A stretch of DNA of 64,000 nucleotides from contig JACDUA010000002.1 in NCBI GenBank assembly GCA_013519935.1, positions 1-64,000 on the forward strand, written 5' to 3'. Below are positions 44,452 to 53,714 of this stretch, in pieces; within the stretch, counting starts at the first letter, position 1; each line of letters opens with the position of its first letter. The notes under the pieces were generated by a model. It was not told where the DNA came from and did not search any database. It was given only the letters and a program-made list of their open reading frames with translations. The position numbers and the translations under genes are program-made. Source of the stretch: Ectothiorhodospiraceae bacterium WFHF3C12 (GTDB taxonomy: Bacteria; Pseudomonadota; Gammaproteobacteria; Nitrococcales; Nitrococcaceae).

Positions 44452-44760
44452 ATGGCCAAGTTCGAGAACAACATCCAGGGCAACGTCGGCCAGCAGATCA
44501 CCGGCGAGCACATCAACCTAAAAACCGGTGATGTCCACGTCTCCGGGGACGTTCCGCTGTCGGCCGATGACGCCCGCACCCTCGAGGCCATAATCGCCAA
44601 TCAGACGGCGGAGAAGCCCGGCTTCACCGAGGAATTGAAAGCCGAGGTCATGGACGCTCTCAAGGCCATCGCCCGGGACCAGGCCCGGGCGTTGCCCAAA
44701 CGCGCTTACGAGCTGCTCAAGGCGTACTTTCCCGCTTACGTGAAACCGTTCCTGCCCTGA
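44452..44760 (+). CDS. Small protein sharing a motif with the upstream pentapeptide protein
   Basis: 102 residues. The N-terminus FENNIQGNVGQQITGEHINL repeats the pattern F-x-N-x-I followed by VGQ, I, GE and IN found at the end of the upstream protein. After an acidic linker (SGDVPLSADDARTLEA), the remainder is a helical domain with KAEVMDALKAIARDQARALPK. No membrane segment. The start lies three bases after the previous stop, indicating coupling. Function unknown; the shared motif suggests binding of the same partner or of each other. Confidence 0.75.
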   Translation: MAKFENNIQGNVGQQITGEHINLKTGDVHVSGDVPLSADDARTLEAIIANQTAEKPGFTEELKAEVMDALKAIARDQARALPKRAYELLKAYFPAYVKPFLP

Positions 44761-44961
44761 GCGCGGGCAGGCCACCGCGCAATCCCGGATGCGTGAGCCG
44801 GGCGACAGCCCACGACCAGCCAGCCTATTGGCGCGTGAGTCTGGCGGGGAATGCCCGCGCCCCGCCCTGCCGCGACGATGGCCGGGTTATCCCGGAACGC
44901 TCATGGCCCCCCGGCAATACCCTGTGCCCGGAGACGGCGCTCCGCCGGGGCCGTTCCCGGG

Positions 44962-45834
44962 CTAACCGGTGGGCTTTCGCGCGGTGATCGACCAGGAGCT
45001 GGAGGGCATCACGACGCGGCCGTCCTGCTGGTATGGGGCCAGTGCGTGCCGTAGCGCCTGTTCGATCTCACCGCGCCGGCGCTCGGCCAGCTCACCGGCT
45101 TCCCGGAACGCCTCGCCGGCCGGGCCGAGAGCGAGCTGGAACTCCACCGCCTCATCCACCGAGTGACCGACGATCACGGGGCCATCCAGCCGCCGGAACT
45201 CCATCGGTTCCAGTCCGGCCCGCTGCAATTGCTCGCGGACCAATCCCGGATCCGACATGGAAAACGGTCCCGGCCCGCAGTGCCGCACGTCCTCACCCGG
45301 CGCCGGCACGAAATCCAGAACCACTTCCTTGCCGACCCGCAGCCACGGGTTGTCATCGATGGGGCGCCAGACACTGAACAGAAGCTCGCCGCCGGGCCGA
45401 AGCGCGGCCGCGATGTTGCGCATGGCCGCCATCGGGTTCCCGAAGAACATCATCCCGAAGCGCGAATAGCACAGGTCGTGGCCGCCGGCGAAGGGGTAGG
45501 TCTCCACGTCCGCGGCGAGGAACTCGACGTTGTCCAACCCGGCCGTCATGGCGTCCCGCCGCCCCTTGTCCAGGAACCGGTCCACGCAGTCCACGCCGAG
45601 TACGTAGCCCTCCGGTCCGACCATCCGGGCCAGCTCGATGGCTGTGTCGCCCCAGCCGCATCCCACGTCCAGCACTCGCGCGCCCGCGGGGAGCGAGAGC
45701 TCATCCAGCGGCACCCGGCTGTGGTGGCTCATGCCCTTGGTGAGGATGCCGCGGAAGCGTTCGAACTTCTCGGCCAGCATATCGTTCCAGAACGCCACGT
45801 ACGGGCTGCTCGCTGCCTCCATCGCGCTGCTCAT
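44962..45834 (-). CDS. Class I SAM-dependent methyltransferase
   Basis: 290 residues. The SAM-binding motif is ARVLDVGCGWGDTAIELA, followed by the acidic ribose contact VLGVDCVD and the later motif LRPGGELLFSVWRP. These are UbiE/Menaquinone-type methyltransferase features; the methyl acceptor is not evident. ATG at 45834 has AAGGAGGGG nine bases upstream, preferred over longer in-frame starts. Confidence 0.85.
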   Translation of the reverse strand: MSSAMEAASSPYVAFWNDMLAEKFERFRGILTKGMSHHSRVPLDELSLPAGARVLDVGCGWGDTAIELARMVGPEGYVLGVDCVDRFLDKGRRDAMTAGLDNVEFLAADVETYPFAGGHDLCYSRFGMMFFGNPMAAMRNIAAALRPGGELLFSVWRPIDDNPWLRVGKEVVLDFVPAPGEDVRHCGPGPFSMSDPGLVREQLQRAGLEPMEFRRLDGPVIVGHSVDEAVEFQLALGPAGEAFREAGELAERRRGEIEQALRHALAPYQQDGRVVMPSSSWSITARKPTG

Positions 45835-45943
45835 GGCGACCCCTCCTTCTCGCATTGGCGTGGTCGATATGGGCCATGCTGATAAAGGCTTGGACACGCA
45901 GCTAGTGCAGAATCTGTAACGGCCATGACTCCGTTGCAGCGCC

Positions 45944-46011
45944 GTAGGCGGGCATCGTGAAGCGACGCCGACATCAGGGGCTTTGTCGGCTGCCGAGGGC
46001 AGCCGACCTAC
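45944..46011. repeat. REP-like element, GTAGGTCGGC family
   Basis: GTAGGCGGGCATCGTGAAGC at one end and the inverted GGCAGCCGACCTAC at the other. Together they form an imperfect palindrome related to the one at 47580-47650. Confidence 0.75.
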
Positions 46012-46015
46012 ACGA

Positions 46016-46624
46016 TTACATGGCCGGTTTGGTCTGTTGCGCGCTGGGGCGGGCGAGCAAGCGCTCCGCCCAGGCGTTAATCGCCTCGGGGACTTCCGTA
46101 TCTATCAAGTACAGGAACTCCAGGGTCGGCGTGTAACAGATATCCGCCAGTGAGAACCGGTTTCCGACCAGGTAGTCGTTATTGCCAAGTTCCCGGGCGA
46201 CGATTTCCAGGTGTTTGCCGATCTCCTCCGACGCCTTTTGCATTGCGTCCCGGTCCCAGCGCTCCTCCGGCAGGAACCGCTTCGGAAACAGGACCCGCCC
46301 CGCCCAGTTGGTGAGCTGCAGGTCGCAGAGCTTCATGTGCATGTCCATCCTGGCGCGCTCCCGGGCGTCGGCCGGCGCCAGTGCGGGTTCCGGGTGACGC
46401 GTCTCGAGATAGTTGAGGATGGCTGTTGACTCGTACAGCACGAAGTCACCTTCGACCAGGGTGGGCACCCGGCCATAGGGGTTGAGGGCCAGGTACTCGG
46501 GGGATTTGTGCGCACCGTTGGGCATGTCGACGGTTACCGGCTCGTAGTCGATTCCCTTCTCGGCCAGGGCCATGGTCACGCGTCGCGAGTAGTTGGATAC
46601 GGGGTGGAAATGAAGCTTGTACAT
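46016..46624 (-). CDS. Glutathione S-transferase
   Basis: 202 residues. A thioredoxin-like N-terminal domain carries SNYSRRVTMALAEKGIDYE (the glutathione-activating Ser/Tyr region), NPYGRVPTLVEGD with the cis-Pro, and ESTAILNYLE. A helical C-terminal domain has RFSLADICYTP. It conjugates or reduces with glutathione in the cytoplasm. ATG at 46624 follows GGAGGAAGC. Confidence 0.88.
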   Translation of the reverse strand: MYKLHFHPVSNYSRRVTMALAEKGIDYEPVTVDMPNGAHKSPEYLALNPYGRVPTLVEGDFVLYESTAILNYLETRHPEPALAPADARERARMDMHMKLCDLQLTNWAGRVLFPKRFLPEERWDRDAMQKASEEIGKHLEIVARELGNNDYLVGNRFSLADICYTPTLEFLYLIDTEVPEAINAWAERLLARPSAQQTKPAM

Positions 46625-46811
46625 GCTTCCTCCGAAGCGGTTGGCAATCCGTTTATGGTGGAGACAAAGAACCGTCTTCGCGGCACCCAGAATACTAGTG
46701 CCGCGCTCACGCACCCGCCACCGGCGGTGCCAGTCAGGCTTCGGCCCCGGCTATCGGTCATACGCGTTGCCGTGACATGCTGTCCGCGCCGGATACCTCA
46801 CGGGAGTCGCC

Positions 46812-47510
46812 ATGGCGCACCGCCAACCGCCGCAAGACGTCGCCCGCCTGCGCGCAATCGCACTGGGCGTGGTGACGTTCATCACCGTGTTGTGGGCCGT
46901 CCAGGCCGTATTGACGATCACCGGCTGGAACGCCGCACCGCTGGGCCTGCGGCCCGGGGTGCCGTGGGGGCTGGTCGGCATCCTCACGGCACCGTTGATA
47001 CATGGCTCGTGGGGGCACCTGATCAGCAACACGCCGGCGCTGCTGATTCTGGGTACGGCGATGATCTACGGAACCCCGGCGGCGTCACGGTTGGCGCTGC
47101 CGGTCATCTGGTTCGGGTCGGGTGTCGGCATGTGGCTGTTCGCCCGGGAGTCGGTGCATATCGGCGCCAGCGGGCTGACCTACGGCATGATGTTCTTCGT
47201 GTTCATCGTCGGCATCCTGCGCCGCGACCGGCGCTCCATCGCGCTGGCCATGCTGGTGTTCTTCCTCTACGGCAGCATGATCTGGGGCGTTTTTCCGACC
47301 TCGCCCGGCATCTCCTTCGAGTACCATCTGTTCGGCGCCCTGGCCGGTGCCGCCTGTGCATTCCTGCTGCGCGAGCGTGACCCGCTGCCGGCGAGAAAGC
47401 GCTACGACTGGGAGGACGAAGACGACAAAGAAGAATGGGGGCTGGACGCGGACGCGACGGAGGAGGAGCTGTTCTTCGCCCGCCGCCGGCCGGGTGAGCA
47501 CGACGACTGA
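46812..47510 (+). CDS. Rhomboid-family intramembrane protease
   Basis: 232 residues with about six transmembrane helices. SVHIGASGLTYGMM supplies the catalytic Ser and SFEYHLFGALAGA the His; APLIHGSWGHLISN is the conserved H-x-x-x-H helix. The C-terminal 45 residues are highly acidic (YDWEDEDDKEEWGLDADATE) and cytoplasmic. It is unlike the rhomboid at 17982 in its ends. Substrates unknown. Confidence 0.87.
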   Translation: MAHRQPPQDVARLRAIALGVVTFITVLWAVQAVLTITGWNAAPLGLRPGVPWGLVGILTAPLIHGSWGHLISNTPALLILGTAMIYGTPAASRLALPVIWFGSGVGMWLFARESVHIGASGLTYGMMFFVFIVGILRRDRRSIALAMLVFFLYGSMIWGVFPTSPGISFEYHLFGALAGAACAFLLRERDPLPARKRYDWEDEDDKEEWGLDADATEEELFFARRRPGEHDD

Positions 47511-47579
47511 TCCGTATTCATGAACACGGGCTTGAGCGTGCCGGCGCCGCGCCATCGAGTGTTAACGACGGTAGCCGCC

Positions 47580-47650
47580 TAGGTCGGCATCGCGAAGCGA
47601 CGCCGACAAAATGATTGAGCATCGTCGGCTGGCAAGCCCAGCCGACCTAC
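47580..47650. repeat. REP-like palindrome, GTAGGTCGGC family
   Basis: TAGGTCGGCATCGCGAAGCG and, inverted, GGCAAGCCCAGCCGACCTAC enclose a short centre. It is a second copy of the family at 45944. Confidence 0.75.
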
Positions 47651-47859
47651 GACTGCCGAGGAACTGGACTGGTTGACCGGGCAGGTGGACCGTCAAACCG
47701 CGGCTGTGTCCCTGAATATCGTTAGAACGTCGTTTCCCATCCAAACGGGCCGTCTAAGCGGTCAAAACAGCTTCATTTGAGCCCGTTTTCCCGTCCCGTC
47801 ATAGGGTTGCGTTGGTCCGACCCCGTTTTCCGCCCCGCCCGAAGGTGGCTAAAGCGCCC

Positions 47860-47930
47860 GCAGGGTGGGCGAAGCCCACCGGGGAGTTATGCGGGCACGG
47901 TGCACCTGGGTGGGCTCTCGCCCACCCTAC
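47860..47930. repeat. REP-like palindrome, GTAGGGTGGGC family
   Basis: GCAGGGTGGGCGAAGCCCAC and, inverted, GGGCTCTCGCCCACCCTAC. It is a third REP-like family in the same 420-base gap (47511-47932), which holds no gene. Confidence 0.75.
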
Positions 47931-47932
47931 GT

Positions 47933-48325
47933 TCAGCGGGCCAACCGATCGCTGAGCCCCAGCCCTGGCTCCGAGGTTACGTCGCGCAGGATCAGTCGGC
48001 GGCGGAACTCGTTTTCCTCCAGATAGATGCACACGGCGTTGAAGCTCGGACGCTTGGCCATTGGGCCGCCTACCGGCATCGTTCCAAGGTCGTCGGTCTG
48101 ACCGATGCGCAGAAGCTCAGTGCAGTTGATGCCGTTGGCGTGGGCCGTCCGTTTGGCCAGGCAGTAGACGCCCGCCGCCCGCGGTAGTTCGCCGTCGGTA
48201 TCGAGTATGCCGAACGCATACCGATGACCGGAGGCGCCGCGCAGCGTGCGCCAGCCGAGCAGCCGGGCCGGCTGGCTCAGTCGGTCGGCGAGTCCGGCCG
48301 CGTGTTGTGCGAGCGGTTCGGCCAT
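47933..48325 (-). CDS. Hypothetical protein at the end of the C1 operon
   Basis: 130 residues, soluble, with no recognised family. ATG at 48325 follows GGAGGCAACACAA. The middle part (GVYCLAKRTAHANGINCTELLRIG) looks like a small alpha/beta domain. It lies 31 bases after the dehydrogenase stop on the same strand and is probably the last cistron of the operon. Confidence 0.7.
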   Translation of the reverse strand: MAEPLAQHAAGLADRLSQPARLLGWRTLRGASGHRYAFGILDTDGELPRAAGVYCLAKRTAHANGINCTELLRIGQTDDLGTMPVGGPMAKRPSFNAVCIYLEENEFRRRLILRDVTSEPGLGLSDRLAR

Positions 48326-48356
48326 TTGTGTTGCCTCCAGCGCATTCGATGCGCGG

Positions 48357-50921
48357 CTAACTCTTCACCCGCGTGTTATCGGGGTCGTAGAGCCCCCGAT
48401 ATCCCACCGCCTCGATCCGCAGCGGATAGGTCTCGCCGAAGTACTCCATGTGCAGCTCTTTCCCTTCGACAGCGTGCTCGGCGGGGATGTATCCCAGGGC
48501 GATGATCTCCCGCACCGACGGGCCGTAGGCGAGGCTGGTGGTGTAGGAGCGTCGGCCCAGGGAATCGACCAGCACCTCGCCGCTGGCCGGCTCCAGGATG
48601 GGCCATTGGCCGACCGGGTAGCGGGGCACGCCGTTGCTGTCGGTGTGGGCGCGCAGGGTCATGGTGCACATGTAGGCCGGCTGGCGGTCGCGCTGGCGTT
48701 GCTCCAGGTAAGCGGCCTTGCCGTGGAAGTCGGGCTCCTTGACCTTGGGGCGGGCCAGGCCGGCTTCATAGAGGTTGTATTCGGTCTCCAGGTCCACGTT
48801 CTGAAGGCGCAGGCTGTTTTCCAGGCGCCGGGTGTTGGCGTAGGTCTCGATGCCCACGGGCACCACGCCCTGATCGAACAGCAGGTCCCACAGGGCCAGG
48901 CCATAGCCGAACGGGGTGTAGAGCTCCCAGCCCTGTTCGCCCACGTAGGAGATGCGGAAGGCCCAGACGGGGATGCCCTGGATCTCGATATTCCGCGCGG
49001 TGGCGAAGGGGAAGTTCTCGTGGGTGAGCCCCTCCGGGTCGTCGGCGACGGCCTGCAGCGTGTCCCGGGCATGGGGACCCCAAAGGCCGAGGGTGGCCAG
49101 CTGGTCGGTGCGGTCCTCGATGGCGGCGTTGTAGCCGCCGTCCTCGATCATGCGCCGGATCCAGACCAGGTCCCGGTGGCCGGTGTCGCCGCCGCAGATG
49201 GCGCGGTAGCTGGTCTCGCCCAGGCGAACGATGGTGAGATCCGAACGCACGCCGCCGTGGGCGTCCAGAAAGTGGGTGTACACGCCCTTGCCGGCGGGGA
49301 TGCTGCCGCCTACCTTGGCCACGGACAGATATTCCATCAGCGCCTCGGCGTCCGGGCCGGACACGTCGTAGATGGCGAAGTGGGAGAGGTTGATCATGCC
49401 CACGCTGTCGCTCAGGGCCAGCTGCTCGGCGTTGGACACCTTCCAGAAATGCCGGGCGTCCCACTCGTTGAGGCGGTCCGGGATCTTCGCCATGTAGTCG
49501 GTCAGGCGTTCCTCGTTGGCCTGGTAGCCGTGGGCGCGCTCCCAGCCGGCGGCTTCCATGAAGTAGCCGCCCAGGGCCTGTTCCCGGGGCCAGAACGGGC
49601 TGCGCCGGAAGTTGCGGCCGTGCTCGTAGGGCTCGCGCGGGTGCACCGGCGGGTCGTAGATCTTCCTGGCCGTCTCGTAGCAGCGGCCGTAGACGTATTT
49701 CGACGTCTTCTGGATGGGGTAGAAGCGGGCGATGTCCACGCTGTGGGGGTCCATCTCCGGCGCGCCTTTGGTGAGCCAGTCCACCATGATCTTGGCCGCG
49801 CCGGGGCCGTCCTTGATCCACACCGCCTCGCACAGCCACATCCCCCGCACCTCGGGGGATTCGCCCATCAGGGTACTGCCGTCGTTGGTGACGGACAGCA
49901 GCCCGTTGAAGGAGTACTTGTCGTCCCAGCCCAGCTCGCCCAGCACGGGCGTGAGCTCCACGCCGCGCTCATAGGCGCTCATCACCTGCTCGATGTCGAG
50001 ATCGCGCATGGACGGCGACAGCCGGGCGTCCTTGGGCTCGGCGATATCCCGGGCGTGGACCAGCCGGGGCTCGTGGGCCTCGTAGTAACCCCACTCGATA
50101 CGCCCGCCCTCGGTGGTGGTGGGGTCGCCGGTGTCGCGGACGTAGGCGGAGTTCCCCTGGTCCCGCATCAGCGGGTAGTAGAGCTCCTCGCCCGTGCCGG
50201 CCAGGGCGTCGTAGGGACCGAAGAACAGCAGCGGGTGCTCCAGGGGCATCAGAGGCAGGCGCACGCCGGCCATGTCGGCGATCACCGGGCCCCAGATGCC
50301 GCAGGCGAGAACCACCAGCGGCGTCTTGATGTAGCCCTTGGCGGTCTCCACGCCGCAGATGCGGCCGTTCTGGACGTCGATGCCGGTGGCCGGCGTGTTG
50401 GCGAAGGCGCGCAGGCCACCCTGGTTCTGGCAGCGTTCCACCAGGGCGCCGGCCACGCGCTGTGAGCGGGGCGCGACCAGGCCGGCGTCCGGGTCCCACA
50501 TGGCACCCTGGATGAGGTTCTCGTCCAGCAGCGGGAAGCGCTCGGCGGCCTCGCTGGCGGAGATCATGTAGGCGTTGGTGCCGAAGGCCTTGCCGGAGCC
50601 CACCTTGCGCTGGAGCTCGGCCATGCGGGCATCGTCGTCGACCCGGGCCACCTCCATGCCGCCCTTCTTCGTGTAGTAGCCCATGGACTCGTAGAACTTG
50701 CGGCTGTACACCGTGGTGAAGCAGTTGAGCTTGTCGTGAGAGGTCATGAAGCAGAAGTCGGAGGCATGGGAGGTCGACCCGATGTCCGTGGGAATGGCCG
50801 ACTTCTCCAGGCCGACGATGTTGCTCCAGCCCTGCTCGATGAGGTGATGAGCGATGGATGCGCCCACGATGCCGCCCTGGCCGATGATGACGATGTCCGC
50901 GCTCTTGGGTAGTTCCGCCAT
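48357..50921 (-). CDS. Dimethylglycine/sarcosine dehydrogenase-like flavoprotein
   Basis: 854 residues, the normal length of the folate-linked enzyme. Residues 1-400 are an amino-acid-oxidase-type FAD domain: VIIGQGGIVGASIAHHL binds FAD, and IGSTSHASDF has the His position used for covalent FAD in relatives. Residues from about 430 onward match the aminomethyltransferase domains GCV_T and GCV_T_C (GETSYRAICGGDTGHRDLVW and others), which take the one-carbon unit onto tetrahydrofolate. It should oxidise an N-methyl group of dimethylglycine or sarcosine and yield 5,10-methylene-THF. It lies in a row with formate-THF ligase, a MetF-like reductase and a DmdA-like methyltransferase. Confidence 0.88.
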   Translation of the reverse strand: MAELPKSADIVIIGQGGIVGASIAHHLIEQGWSNIVGLEKSAIPTDIGSTSHASDFCFMTSHDKLNCFTTVYSRKFYESMGYYTKKGGMEVARVDDDARMAELQRKVGSGKAFGTNAYMISASEAAERFPLLDENLIQGAMWDPDAGLVAPRSQRVAGALVERCQNQGGLRAFANTPATGIDVQNGRICGVETAKGYIKTPLVVLACGIWGPVIADMAGVRLPLMPLEHPLLFFGPYDALAGTGEELYYPLMRDQGNSAYVRDTGDPTTTEGGRIEWGYYEAHEPRLVHARDIAEPKDARLSPSMRDLDIEQVMSAYERGVELTPVLGELGWDDKYSFNGLLSVTNDGSTLMGESPEVRGMWLCEAVWIKDGPGAAKIMVDWLTKGAPEMDPHSVDIARFYPIQKTSKYVYGRCYETARKIYDPPVHPREPYEHGRNFRRSPFWPREQALGGYFMEAAGWERAHGYQANEERLTDYMAKIPDRLNEWDARHFWKVSNAEQLALSDSVGMINLSHFAIYDVSGPDAEALMEYLSVAKVGGSIPAGKGVYTHFLDAHGGVRSDLTIVRLGETSYRAICGGDTGHRDLVWIRRMIEDGGYNAAIEDRTDQLATLGLWGPHARDTLQAVADDPEGLTHENFPFATARNIEIQGIPVWAFRISYVGEQGWELYTPFGYGLALWDLLFDQGVVPVGIETYANTRRLENSLRLQNVDLETEYNLYEAGLARPKVKEPDFHGKAAYLEQRQRDRQPAYMCTMTLRAHTDSNGVPRYPVGQWPILEPASGEVLVDSLGRRSYTTSLAYGPSVREIIALGYIPAEHAVEGKELHMEYFGETYPLRIEAVGYRGLYDPDNTRVKS

Positions 50922-50945
50922 TTCCAGTTCCTCCAGGGGCCGGCG

Positions 50946-52697
50946 CTATGCCAGCCCCGTTATCCAGCCCGCCGAATCCAGACCGATGCGTTCCGCCGCC
51001 GCGCCCCGAGGCAGGCCCGGCATCATCATCACGTCGCCGCAGACGGCCACCACGAACCCGGCGCCGCCGGACAGCCGCACCTCCCGTACCGGCAGCGTGT
51101 GGCCGGTAGGGGCACCCAGGGCGTTCGGGTCGCTGGAGAAGCTGTACTGGGTCTTGGCGATGCACACGGGCAGGTGGCCGTAGCCCTGGGCCTCGTAGAG
51201 TTTGAGGCTGCGCGCGGAGGGTACGCTCAGGGCAATGTCGTCGGCGCCGTAAATGCTGGTCGCCACGGTGCGCAGCTTCTGCGCCAGGGGCATGGCGTCC
51301 TCGTAGAGCAGCTGGATTTCCGGCGGCGGGCCGGCCAGGGCCTCCTGGACGGCTTCGGCCAGGGCCTCGGTGCCTTCGCCGCCGCGGGCCCAGTGGTCCG
51401 CCGTGACGGCCCGCAGGCCGAGTTCCGCGCACAGCGCCAGGACGGTGTCCAGCTCCGCTTCCGTGTCACCGGGGTGGCGGTTTACGGCCACCACCGGCTC
51501 CAGCCCGAAGCGGCGCAGGTTGGCTACGTGCCGTGCCAGGTTGTCGGCGCCGCGGCGCACGGCGTCGGCGTCGGGGTTGTCCAGGTCTTTCTTCGGCACG
51601 CCGCCGTGCATCTTCAGGGATTTGACGGTGCTCACCAGCACGGCGCCGTCGGGCCGCAGGCCCGAGTGACGGCACTTGATGTCCAGGAACTTCTCTGCGC
51701 CCAGGTCGGCGCCGAAGCCCGCCTCCGTCACGACGACGTCGTTCAGGGCCAGCGCGGTGCGGGTGGCGGTGACGGAGTTGCAGCCGTGGGCGATGTTGCC
51801 GAACGGCCCGCCGTGAACGAAGGCCGGGTTGTGCTCCAGGCTCTGTACCAGGTTGGGGGCCAGGGCGTCGCGGAGCAGGGCGGCCATGGCGCCGTCGGCG
51901 CCCAGGTCGCGGGCGGTGATCTGCACGCCGTGCCGGGACTGGGCCACCACGATATTGCCCAGGCGCCACTGCAGGTCGGCGAGATCGTCCGCCAGGCAGA
52001 GGATGGCCATGATCTCCGAGGCCGCCGTGATGTCGAAGCCGGTCTCGCGGGGCACGCCGTTGGCGGTGCCGCCGGCGCCGACGATGATGTTGCGCAGAGA
52101 ACGGTCGTTCATGTCCATCGCCCGGCGCCAGAAGCACTGGCGGGGGTCGATGTCCAGCTTGTTGCCCCAATGCAGATGGTTGTCCAGCATCGCCGCCAGC
52201 AGGTTGTGGGCGGTGGTGATGGCGTGGAAGTCGCCGTTGAAGTGGAGGTTGATGTCCTCCATGGGGATGATCTGGGCGCGGCCGCCGCCGGCGGCGCCGC
52301 CCTTCATGCCGAAGCACGGGCCCAGGGAGGGCTCGCGCAGGCAGACCGTGCTGCGCAGGCCGATGCGGTTGAGGCCGTCGTTCAGGCCCACGCTGGTGGT
52401 GGTCTTGCCCTCGCCGGCGGGGGTCGGGTTGGTGGCGGTGACCAGCACCAGCTTGCCCCGCGGCGCGTCCCGCAGCGCGGCGACCTGTTCCAGGGACACC
52501 TTGGCCTTGTAGTGGCCGTAGGGCACCAGCGCGTCCGGGGACAGGCCCAGGCGTTCCTCCGCCAGGGCCAGTATGCGCCGCGGCTTCACCGCGCGGGCGA
52601 TCTCGATGTCCGGCGCGCCGGGCGGCGGCATACCCGCCGGTTCGGTATGAGGGACGGGACCGTGGGCGGTCTCGGTTTCCTGTAGCGATACATCCAT
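50946..52697 (-). CDS. fhs: Formate-tetrahydrofolate ligase
   Basis: 583 residues. [20 protein letters not shown] is the ATP-binding P-loop of this family, with [29 protein letters not shown] and [16 protein letters not shown] also conserved. It links formate and THF at the cost of ATP, or in reverse releases formate and makes ATP from 10-formyl-THF. In a catabolic methyl-oxidation operon the reverse direction is plausible. It lies 24 bases before the dehydrogenase and 28 bases after the MetF-like gene. Confidence 0.96.
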   Translation of the reverse strand: MDVSLQETETAHGPVPHTEPAGMPPPGAPDIEIARAVKPRRILALAEERLGLSPDALVPYGHYKAKVSLEQVAALRDAPRGKLVLVTATNPTPAGEGKTTTSVGLNDGLNRIGLRSTVCLREPSLGPCFGMKGGAAGGGRAQIIPMEDINLHFNGDFHAITTAHNLLAAMLDNHLHWGNKLDIDPRQCFWRRAMDMNDRSLRNIIVGAGGTANGVPRETGFDITAASEIMAILCLADDLADLQWRLGNIVVAQSRHGVQITARDLGADGAMAALLRDALAPNLVQSLEHNPAFVHGGPFGNIAHGCNSVTATRTALALNDVVVTEAGFGADLGAEKFLDIKCRHSGLRPDGAVLVSTVKSLKMHGGVPKKDLDNPDADAVRRGADNLARHVANLRRFGLEPVVAVNRHPGDTEAELDTVLALCAELGLRAVTADHWARGGEGTEALAEAVQEALAGPPPEIQLLYEDAMPLAQKLRTVATSIYGADDIALSVPSARSLKLYEAQGYGHLPVCIAKTQYSFSSDPNALGAPTGHTLPVREVRLSGGAGFVVAVCGDVMMMPGLPRGAAAERIGLDSAGWITGLA

Positions 52698-52725
52698 CGC
52701 CGTTCTCCGGGTTCGTTGCGTTCGT

Positions 52726-53658
52726 TCAGTACTCGGCGGGTGCCTCGACGCCGAGCGTTTCCGGCAGCCCCTGCCCGTTGCGCAGGCCCGTCAGCCAGTC
52801 GATGCCGGGGCCCACGCCGCCGAAGGGGAACAGGTGGATCCCGGCCATGGGCCTGGCCATGCCCGTGGCGTACTGCCGGGCGAGCTCGCCCACCAGCTCG
52901 TCGGGCCGCCAGCCGCCGCCCAGGGCGAGGGCCACGTCCGGCCGGCGGGTCAGCATCCGGGTGGAGGAGCCCACGCCGCAGTGCAGGGCGTAGCGCCAGA
53001 GGGTGCGAAGCTTCCCGGCGCCGGGAATGCCCACCCAGACCGGCAGGTCGATCCCGGCCGCCTGCAGGCGTTGCAGCCAGGCAAGGACGGGTTCGGCCTC
53101 GAAGACGAACTGGGTGGCGATCCAGACTTCGCTGCCGGTCTGCCGGGCGTAGGCCGCTTTGGCCTCCAGGGCCGCCATCGCGGCCTCGTCGTTGGCCGCC
53201 GCGTGGCCCTCCGGGTGACCGGCTACCCCGACGCGGCGGAAGCCGTGGCGCAGCAGAATGCCGGAGTCCAGCAGCTGCAGCGTGTCGCCATACGGGCCGG
53301 CGGGTTTCTTGCGGTCTCCGGCGATGAGGAGCAGCTCGTCGGTGCCCGCCGCCTGCAGCCGGTCCAGCAACTCGCCGAGCCAGTCCTCGCCGGGCACGGC
53401 CCGGGCGGCGACGTGGGGCACCGGCCTGAGCCCGGCGGCGATGATGGTGCGGCAGGCGGCGAGGGTCTCATCCACCGTCGTGCGCGGCGTGTGCGGCAGG
53501 TAGACGCGGGTATCCGCGGGCAACTGCCGCAGCGCCGGCGCCTCGCTGGCATGGGCGCTGGCCGGGATCTCCAGGGATGCGCCCGCGGCCAGGGCCGTGA
53601 GCGCGAACTCCGGGGTCCACGCATCGACCGTTTCGGCGACCGTGCTCTGTGACGTCAT
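52726..53658 (-). CDS. MetF-like methylenetetrahydrofolate reductase
   Basis: 310 residues, slightly longer than E. coli MetF. It is a TIM-barrel protein with [50 protein letters not shown] and [19 protein letters not shown] matching MTHFR strands. It interconverts 5-methyl-THF and 5,10-methylene-THF. With a DmdA-like methyltransferase upstream that would deliver methyl groups as 5-methyl-THF, oxidation to methylene-THF is the likely direction here. ATG at 53658 was chosen; the upstream extension is out of character. Confidence 0.88.
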   Translation of the reverse strand: MTSQSTVAETVDAWTPEFALTALAAGASLEIPASAHASEAPALRQLPADTRVYLPHTPRTTVDETLAACRTIIAAGLRPVPHVAARAVPGEDWLGELLDRLQAAGTDELLLIAGDRKKPAGPYGDTLQLLDSGILLRHGFRRVGVAGHPEGHAAANDEAAMAALEAKAAYARQTGSEVWIATQFVFEAEPVLAWLQRLQAAGIDLPVWVGIPGAGKLRTLWRYALHCGVGSSTRMLTRRPDVALALGGGWRPDELVGELARQYATGMARPMAGIHLFPFGGVGPGIDWLTGLRNGQGLPETLGVEAPAEY

Positions 53659-53714
53659 GGCTGTGTGCTCGCGTCCGCGGATTGATGGCGTTTGTCGGCG
53701 CTGCCGTGATGCCG

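Noticed and set aside
48246-50465. 739-codon open frame antisense to the dimethylglycine/sarcosine dehydrogenase gene
   Set aside because: It lacks a ribosome site and reads as Gly/Val/His-rich low-complexity protein; the minus-strand frame has complete family motifs.
51099-52685. 528-codon open frame antisense to fhs
   Set aside because: Shadow of a conserved gene; no recognisable domain and no start signal.
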